This document shows positions 6,879-10,602 of a stretch of DNA of 10,602 bases, one piece after another. Under the pieces are notes generated by a model. The model saw only the letters and a program-made list of their open reading frames with translations. It did not search any database and was not told the origin of the DNA. Source of the DNA: Anthropogastromicrobium sp963604075 (GTDB lineage: Bacteria > Bacillota > Clostridia > Lachnospirales > Lachnospiraceae); contig CAVCPW010000153.1 of assembly GCA_963604075.1 (NCBI GenBank), forward strand, positions 1 to 10,602, given 5' to 3'. A program made the translations under genes and the position numbers. The stretch's first letter is position 1. The number at the start of each line of letters is the position of its first letter.

Positions 6879-6924
6879 GGCGTAAGTTTAAGTAGAATTT
6901 GATTTGCGAAATAAGGAGCAAACA

Positions 6925-8472
6925 ATGGAAAAGAAAAAAGTAAAAATTTATTACACATCGGACGTACACGGATATTTCTATCCGACGACATACGGCGACT
7001 GCAAGGTAAAGCCGATGGGTTTATTTGCGTGTGCATCTGAATACAAAAAAGATGATGACACACTTGTGTTAGATGGCGGTGATATGCTTCAGGGTTCTGC
7101 ATATGCCTACTACAGCAAAAATATTTTAGGCACCTGCGAGTATATTGCACAGATGGTAAACGACTGTGGATACGACTTCTACACGCTTGGAAATCACGAT
7201 TTCAACTATGGTCAGGCATATCAGGCTATTTACCGCAAGAATCACAAGGGTACATGCGTTTGTGAGAATGTTCTTGACAGCGATGGAAATATGCTTTACC
7301 CGCATGTGATTCATACGATGAAAAATGGTGTGCGAGTCGGATTGGTAGGTATCGTAACCGATTATATTAATGTTTGGGAGAAGAAAGAAAATCTGGTCGG
7401 CATTCAGGTCGTTGACCCGTTTGAGGCCGCAAAGAAGGCACTAGAGGATTTACAGGGCAAGGTTGATCTGACAATTTGTATTTACCATGGCGGTTTCGAG
7501 AGCGATGTTGAGACAGGAAAACGTCTGTCTGATACAACCGAGAATGTCGGCTACAAGATCTGCAATGAGCTTGGCTTTGACATACTTCTAACTGGTCATC
7601 AGCATATGCCGGTGGCAGGAAGAATGATTCATGGAACATACACCCTTCAGCCGATTGCAAACGGCAGAGAATATGCCTACGTTGAGATTGATCTGGAAAA
7701 GGAAGCATTTAATTCTGCGAAGGAGGGAGATAATGGAAAAGCTGTTTACCCGGCAGCAATCACATCCATCACTTCGAAGAAGGTTCAGCCAAACCCAGAG
7801 AATGAGAAAGCAAAAGCATTGTGTGAGAAGTATCGCTTTGTTGAAGATCCGGTTCAGAAATGGCTTGACGAGCCAATGGGTCACTTAAGCAGACCGATCT
7901 ATCCAGAGGATAAAGTTAAGATGGCACTTGAGGGAAGCGGTATCGCAGACCTGATCAACCGCATTCAGCTCGATATTTCTGGCGCACAGCTTTCTATTGT
8001 TGGCCTTGCAAACGAGATTGCGGGCTTCAATGAGTGTGTCACGACAAGAGACATCATCGCCACCTATCCATTCCCTAATACTCTTGTTGTGTGCCGTATC
8101 ACTGGTGAAAAACTCAAGGCCGCCATGGAGCGAACCGCAGAGTATTTCGAGATTGACGAAAATGGCAATGTAGCTGTAGCAAAGAGCTTCCTGTACCCTA
8201 AGGTTGAGCATTATAATTATGATTATTTTGCAGGCGTTACATGGAAAATCAACCCGGAGGCATCTATGGGCAGCCGTATACAGGATGTATGCTATCAGGG
8301 AAAGCCAGTGCAGCCAGACGATGAGTTTACACTGTGTATGAATAACTATCGCTACAGCGGTGCAGGCGGATATCCAATGTATCCGACATGCCCTGTTGTA
8401 AAGGAAATCAACACCGAGATGGTAGAGATTATTATGGATTACTTCCGCACGCATGATATAATTACAATCTGA
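6925..8472 (+). CDS. 5'-nucleotidase / 2',3'-cyclic phosphodiesterase family protein (UshA/CpdB-like), intracellular
   Basis: This is a two-domain calcineurin-type phosphoesterase (515 aa). I chose the ATG at 6925, six bases after AAGGAG (6913-6918); a TTG start at 6904 would lie upstream of that site. Metallophosphatase motifs run in order: SDVHG (Asp13, His15), GGDMLQG (Asp53), GNHDFNYG (Asn90-His91-Asp92), HGG (His188) and GHQHMP (His225, His227). The C-terminal nucleotide-binding domain (about 330-515) contains YNYDYFAGVTW (430-440) and NNYRYSGAGGYP (473-484), typical of the CpdB/UshA family. Such proteins are usually exported, but there is no signal peptide or membrane segment here, so it should act in the cytoplasm, as proposed for YunD-like homologues. 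Adjacent surE supports a nucleotide salvage role. The exact substrate (5'-NMP, 3'-NMP, cyclic or UDP-sugar) is unknown. Confidence 0.88.
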   Translation: MEKKKVKIYYTSDVHGYFYPTTYGDCKVKPMGLFACASEYKKDDDTLVLDGGDMLQGSAYAYYSKNILGTCEYIAQMVNDCGYDFYTLGNHDFNYGQAYQAIYRKNHKGTCVCENVLDSDGNMLYPHVIHTMKNGVRVGLVGIVTDYINVWEKKENLVGIQVVDPFEAAKKALEDLQGKVDLTICIYHGGFESDVETGKRLSDTTENVGYKICNELGFDILLTGHQHMPVAGRMIHGTYTLQPIANGREYAYVEIDLEKEAFNSAKEGDNGKAVYPAAITSITSKKVQPNPENEKAKALCEKYRFVEDPVQKWLDEPMGHLSRPIYPEDKVKMALEGSGIADLINRIQLDISGAQLSIVGLANEIAGFNECVTTRDIIATYPFPNTLVVCRITGEKLKAAMERTAEYFEIDENGNVAVAKSFLYPKVEHYNYDYFAGVTWKINPEASMGSRIQDVCYQGKPVQPDDEFTLCMNNYRYSGAGGYPMYPTCPVVKEINTEMVEIIMDYFRTHDIITI

Positions 8473-8577
8473 AGGATTCAGAATGGTGTGAACTTGAATT
8501 GCAACTTTGAATAGTTACCACTACATTCAGTAAAGTCCACAACCTGATGCATAAGAAATGTCAATAAAGAAAGAATA

Positions 8578-8626
8578 TAGGCACAGTTTGTTGTATAATA
8601 TGGCAACTGTACCTAATTTCTTTTTT
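8578..8626 (+). terminator. intrinsic terminator after the nucleotidase gene
   Basis: TAGGCACAGTT (8578-8588) pairs with AACTGTACCTA (8605-8615) with a single C-A mismatch and a 16-nt loop. A T-rich run ATTTCTTTTTT (8616-8626) follows. It lies about 105 bp after the stop and before the tRNA promoter, so it probably ends the region-2 transcript. The loop contains TATAAT (8594-8599), but no matching -35 is present. Confidence 0.7.
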
Positions 8627-8685
8627 GAAAGTTTTGTAAAAGTTAATGAATATGTAAAGAAAATGTAATAAATAACCATTTTCGC

Positions 8686-8714
8686 TTGACTTTTATCGAG
8701 AGTTGTATTATACT
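8686..8714 (+). promoter_or_regulatory. strong sigma-A promoter of tRNA-Lys
   Basis: TTGACT (8686-8691) and TATACT (8709-8714) are separated by exactly 17 bp; each differs from consensus at one position. Transcription should start near 8721, giving a leader of about 33 nt before the tRNA. The leader contains the perfect inverted repeat ATGTTG (8721-8726) and CAACAT (8734-8739), a likely 5' leader hairpin upstream of the RNase P cut. Confidence 0.88.
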
Positions 8715-8753
8715 AAGCACATGTTGATGAGAACAACATAACAATTAAGACAC

Positions 8754-8826
8754 GCGCTTCTAGCTCAGTTGGTAGAGCACCTGACTCTTAATCAGGGTGT
8801 CCAGGGTTCGAGCCCCTGGAGGCGCA
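8754..8826 (+). tRNA. tRNA-Lys (anticodon CTT)
   Basis: A complete 73-nt cloverleaf is present. The acceptor stem is GCGCTTC with GAGGCGC (one G-U pair), and the D arm is GCTC/GAGC with loop AGTTGGTA. The anticodon stem is CCTGA/TCAGG with loop CTCTTAA, and the T arm is CAGGG/CCCTG with loop TTCGAGC. The discriminator base is A at 8826. The anticodon CTT (8787-8789) reads the lysine codon AAG. CCA is not encoded (TTAA follows), so the CCA-adding enzyme is needed. It stands alone between its own promoter and terminator. Confidence 0.97.
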
Positions 8827-8829
8827 TTA

Positions 8830-8876
8830 AGTACCGGTTTTGGAGACATAGGAGCTCTGGGGTCGGTGCTTTTTTT
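8830..8876 (+). terminator. intrinsic terminator of tRNA-Lys
   Basis: AGTACCGG (8830-8837) pairs with TCGGTGCT (8863-8870) including G-U pairs, enclosing a G-rich loop, and is followed by a T-run through 8876. It starts only a few bases after the tRNA 3' end, as is common for single tRNA units. Confidence 0.75.
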
Positions 8877-8935
8877 GTTTAATGAGTCAAAAACAGTAAT
8901 ACTGAACAAAAAGCGATTTAGTCAGGGAGGTTTTC

Positions 8936-10114
8936 ATGAATAACGATTATAGAATAACAGATTTTGATACAATACAGGATGCAGTTGATGCATGCGCAGC
9001 AGTTGGAGGGGGAACGGTTTTCATTCCAACCGGCGAATGGCATACCGGACCAATCCACTTAAAAAGCCATGTTCATATCAAATTAGAAACAGGAGCAAAG
9101 CTTATTTTCAGTGATACGTTTGAGGATTATCTTCCGGCGGTGTTTACACGCTGGGAGGGGCTTGAGTGCTATAATTATTCGCCTCTTATCTATGCTTATC
9201 AGTGTGAAGATATCAGCGTGACAGGTAACGGTGTACTGTATGGAAGCGGAGAAAAGTGGTGGCCATGGAAAAAGCTTCAGCAAGCGGCAGCGAATGAGCT
9301 GTGCTATGCTCAGGCAAATGGAGTGCCTGTTGAAAAGCGAGTCTATGCAACCGAAAAGGCAGCACTTCGTCCGTCATTCATCCAATTTATCGGATGCCAT
9401 AATGTGCTCTTATCAGACTTTACGATACAGGACGGTCCGCAGTGGACACTTCATCCTGTATATTGTGAGCATGTAACAGTGCGCAATGTAAATGTTATCA
9501 CGAAAGGTCCAAACACTGACGGATTAAATCCGGATTCGTGCAATGACGTTCTGATTGAAGGCTGTCATTTTGAGACAGGTGACGACTGCATTGCAATCAA
9601 TGCCGGTATGAACGAGGATGGCTGGCGAGTAGGACGCGTGTGTCGAGATATTACAATTAGAAATTGCACGATGAGCGGCGGTCATGGTGGAGTTGTAATT
9701 GGAAGTGCAGTGTCGGGAGGTGTTGAAAATATCCATGTATCGAATTGCAACATGAAAAATACGATGCAGGGCATCCGAATCAAGACGATGCGCGGCAGAG
9801 GAGGCTTTATCAAGAATGCGTCATTTTCAGATATTGAGATCAATGATGTGTCAAATCAGGCAATACAAATCAATTCATTTTATGAATCCAGTACGGTAGT
9901 GCCGCTTACCGACACACCATCCGAGTTGGATGGCATTACGATTGAGCGTGTACACGGCTGTGGTGCTGACTTGGCAATTCAGATAAAAGGCCTTCCAGAA
10001 AAACCACTGAAGAATATTGTGCTAAAGGACATAGAGTTAACAGCAAAAAAAGGAATGACTGTACTTGATACCGACAGCATGCAAATCGAGAATGTAAAAA
10101 TTGCACATGAATAA
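8936..10114 (+). CDS. glycoside hydrolase family 28 (polygalacturonase-type), intracellular
   Basis: This is a right-handed beta-helix enzyme (392 aa) of GH28, the family that hydrolyses galacturonic-acid linkages in pectin. The full active-site set is visible: PNTDG (Asp195), TGDDC (Asp216, Asp217), SGGHGG (His250) and RIKT (Arg281, Lys283). These correspond to the catalytic Asp triad, His and Arg/Lys of fungal polygalacturonases. Helix-coil repeats of the type xxNVxVxNC recur from about 150 to 380. The N-terminal DFDTIQDAVDACAAVGGGTVFIP is the usual GH28 beginning, with no signal peptide. It should therefore act inside the cell, probably on imported oligogalacturonides, and be exo-acting (inference). 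The ATG at 8936 follows AGGGAGG (8924-8930). It is monocistronic, between the tRNA terminator and its own terminator; I found no good promoter in the 59-bp gap before it. Confidence 0.92.
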   Translation: MNNDYRITDFDTIQDAVDACAAVGGGTVFIPTGEWHTGPIHLKSHVHIKLETGAKLIFSDTFEDYLPAVFTRWEGLECYNYSPLIYAYQCEDISVTGNGVLYGSGEKWWPWKKLQQAAANELCYAQANGVPVEKRVYATEKAALRPSFIQFIGCHNVLLSDFTIQDGPQWTLHPVYCEHVTVRNVNVITKGPNTDGLNPDSCNDVLIEGCHFETGDDCIAINAGMNEDGWRVGRVCRDITIRNCTMSGGHGGVVIGSAVSGGVENIHVSNCNMKNTMQGIRIKTMRGRGGFIKNASFSDIEINDVSNQAIQINSFYESSTVVPLTDTPSELDGITIERVHGCGADLAIQIKGLPEKPLKNIVLKDIELTAKKGMTVLDTDSMQIENVKIAHE

Positions 10115-10120
10115 CAAAAG

Positions 10121-10167
10121 AAAGATCAAGGCGAGCTTCGACTAGAAAATTGCCCTGATCTTTTTTT
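10121..10167 (+). terminator. intrinsic terminator of the GH28 gene
   Basis: AAAGATCA (10121-10128) pairs with TGATCTTT (10156-10163). After one mismatch, GGCGA (10130-10134) pairs with TTGCC (10150-10154), including one G-U. The T-run covers 10161-10167. It begins 6 bp after the GH28 stop. The A-rich left arm means it could also work from the opposite strand. Confidence 0.85.
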
Positions 10168-10212
10168 ATATTAAAGATAAAAGAAGCAGAAAATTCTAAA
10201 TATTAAATTCAC

Positions 10213-10241
10213 TTGACAGAAATATTAAAGCATTCTATACT
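10213..10241 (+). promoter_or_regulatory. consensus-grade promoter upstream of the IS607-type transposase
   Basis: A perfect -35 TTGACA (10213-10218) is followed, after exactly 17 bp, by TATACT (10236-10241). Initiation would fall near 10248, leaving a leader of about 200 nt before the transposase start. A second candidate, the extended -10 TGCTATAAT (TG at 10315-10316, hexamer at 10318-10323), lies downstream inside the hairpin region. Confidence 0.75.
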
Positions 10242-10260
10242 TAAAATAAATTAAGAAAAG

Positions 10261-10335
10261 GTAATAATGCAAATTTTGACGATAGCAAGTCGGTAAAATG
10301 ATGCAATTAAGAATTGCTATAATTTGCACTATTAC
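10261..10335 (+). repeat. long-armed hairpin element in the transposase leader
   Basis: GTAATAATGCAAATT (10261-10275) pairs with AATTTGCACTATTAC (10321-10335) at 14 of 15 positions. After a 6-nt bulge on the left, ATAGCAA (10282-10288) pairs perfectly with TTGCTAT (10314-10320). A competing small hairpin GCAATT-AAG-AATTGC (10303-10317) overlaps the inner arm. No U-run follows. It could be a folded RNA leader, a DNA site at the element's end, or a remnant of a small mobile repeat. Confidence 0.65.
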
Positions 10336-10374
10336 AACAAAATATAGAATGGAGGTATTAAACAGTTAAGTGAA

Positions 10375-10386
10375 ACTTTTAAAAGT
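10375..10386. other. 12-bp perfect palindrome
   Basis: ACTTTTAAAAGT is a perfect palindrome 66 bp before the transposase start and downstream of both candidate promoters. It is a possible operator for a dimeric regulator, perhaps the MerR-like domain of the transposase itself. A chance match in A/T-rich DNA is possible. Confidence 0.35.
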
Positions 10387-10451
10387 ATATAAATAGATGT
10401 TGAATTTTATGAGCTATTAGTATGGAATAAATATTGAAAGGAAGTGATATT

Positions 10452-10602
10452 TTGAGTAAATATTATTCTATACATGAATTTTCGAAAATTATAGGAGTGT
10501 CTTCGCAAACGTTACGAAATTGGGATTCCAACGGCAAACTTCATCCACATCATACTACAGCGAGTGGTTACAGATATTATTCTGATGAACAACTCAACCA
10601 GG
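10452..10602 (+). CDS. tnpA: IS607-family serine-recombinase transposase TnpA, N-terminal fragment
   Basis: Only the first 50 codons are in the window. The reading frame starts at TTG (10452), nine bases after AAAGGA (10437-10442); no ATG is available nearby in frame. The sequence begins with YYSIHEFSKIIGVSSQTLRNWD (residues 4-25) and continues with a GYRYYSDEQLNQ segment (39-50). This is the MerR-like winged helix-turn-helix found at the N-terminus of IS607 TnpA. In those proteins a serine-recombinase domain follows. IS607 TnpA moves a circular intermediate using a catalytic serine, which lies beyond the window. A MerR-type regulator is the alternative, but the pattern YSI-EF-IG-S-QTLRNWD-G-L-P followed by GYRYYS strongly favours IS607. 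It is cut off by the window edge, not by a stop codon. Confidence 0.82.
   Translation, partial: MSKYYSIHEFSKIIGVSSQTLRNWDSNGKLHPHHTTASGYRYYSDEQLNQ

Larger units (their letters stand above)
10168..10602 (+). mobile_element. left part of an IS607-family insertion sequence (truncated by window edge)
   Basis: The DNA after the GH28 terminator becomes clearly more A/T-rich and leads into an IS607-type transposase start. IS607 elements lack terminal inverted repeats and make no target duplication, so the left boundary cannot be placed; it lies somewhere between 10168 and 10451. IS607 elements usually carry a TnpB-type gene after the recombinase, which would lie beyond the window. No other gene is seen in the 337 bp between GH28 and the transposase. 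Confidence 0.6.

Noticed and set aside
6904..6924. TTG start for the nucleotidase, adding seven residues
   Set aside because: The AAGGAG ribosome binding site (6913-6918) lies inside this extension and points to ATG 6925.
7885..8454. 189-codon minus-strand ORF inside the nucleotidase gene
   Set aside because: It is a shadow of a conserved coding region; its product has no motif or plausible start signal.
8594..8599. TATAAT as a promoter before the tRNA
   Set aside because: It lies in the loop of a terminator hairpin and has no -35 at a suitable distance; a better promoter is at 8686-8714.
8804..8826. tRNA 3' end as an integration attachment site
   Set aside because: I found no second copy of the tRNA 3' sequence in the window and no integrase gene, so an att site is not supported.
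10349..10396. Tiny ORFs in the transposase leader (6 codons from ATG 10349, 8 codons from GTG 10370)
   Set aside because: They are very short and lack a ribosome binding site at usable spacing (GGAGG at 10351-10355 is 14 nt from the GTG); a leader peptide cannot be supported.
1..10602. CRISPR array, prophage or toxin-antitoxin genes
   Set aside because: No regularly spaced repeats, phage-like genes or small paired ORFs with recognisable motifs were found.

Overview
The window looks like chromosomal DNA from a low-to-mid GC Gram-positive anaerobe of the class Clostridia, most likely a Lachnospiraceae-type gut bacterium. The basis is strong AGGAG-type ribosome binding sites, A/T-rich intergenic regions with U-tract terminators, a tRNA without an encoded CCA, and protein sequences that read like clostridial family members. 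All complete genes lie on the + strand.

Region 1 (about 1-4580) is a four-gene ABC importer operon of the carbohydrate uptake type (CUT1): an MsmX/UgpC/MalK-type ATPase, two MalF/MalG-type permeases, and an extracellular solute-binding protein. A promoter-like TATAAT and repeated TGTAAA motifs precede it, and a hairpin terminator closes it. The binding protein resembles UgpB (glycerol-3-phosphate binding) in several stretches, but its real ligand is not established. It also lacks the lipobox cysteine expected of a Gram-positive binding protein.

Region 2 (about 4670-8626) holds three intracellular phosphoester-cleaving enzymes in a row: a diverged RNase J-like metallo-beta-lactamase/beta-CASP protein, SurE (nucleoside monophosphate phosphatase), and a CpdB/UshA-type 5'-nucleotidase without a signal peptide. 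They could act as an RNA/nucleotide salvage set. If the UgpB likeness is functional, regions 1 and 2 together could serve organic-phosphate use. This link is inference.

Region 3 (about 8686-10167) contains a tRNA-Lys(CTT) gene with a near-consensus promoter and its own terminator, then a single GH28 (polygalacturonase-family) gene with an intact catalytic set and no signal peptide, closed by another terminator.

Region 4 (about 10168-10602) is more A/T-rich. It has a consensus-grade promoter, a roughly 75-nt long-armed hairpin, a 12-bp palindrome, and the first 50 codons of an IS607-family serine-recombinase transposase (MerR-like helix-turn-helix N-terminus), cut by the window edge. The least explained parts are this structured leader before the transposase, the hairpin pair before the binding-protein gene, and a repeat shared by the 3' flanks of two genes (about 4508-4536 and 8508-8533). 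No clearly new multi-gene system is visible.
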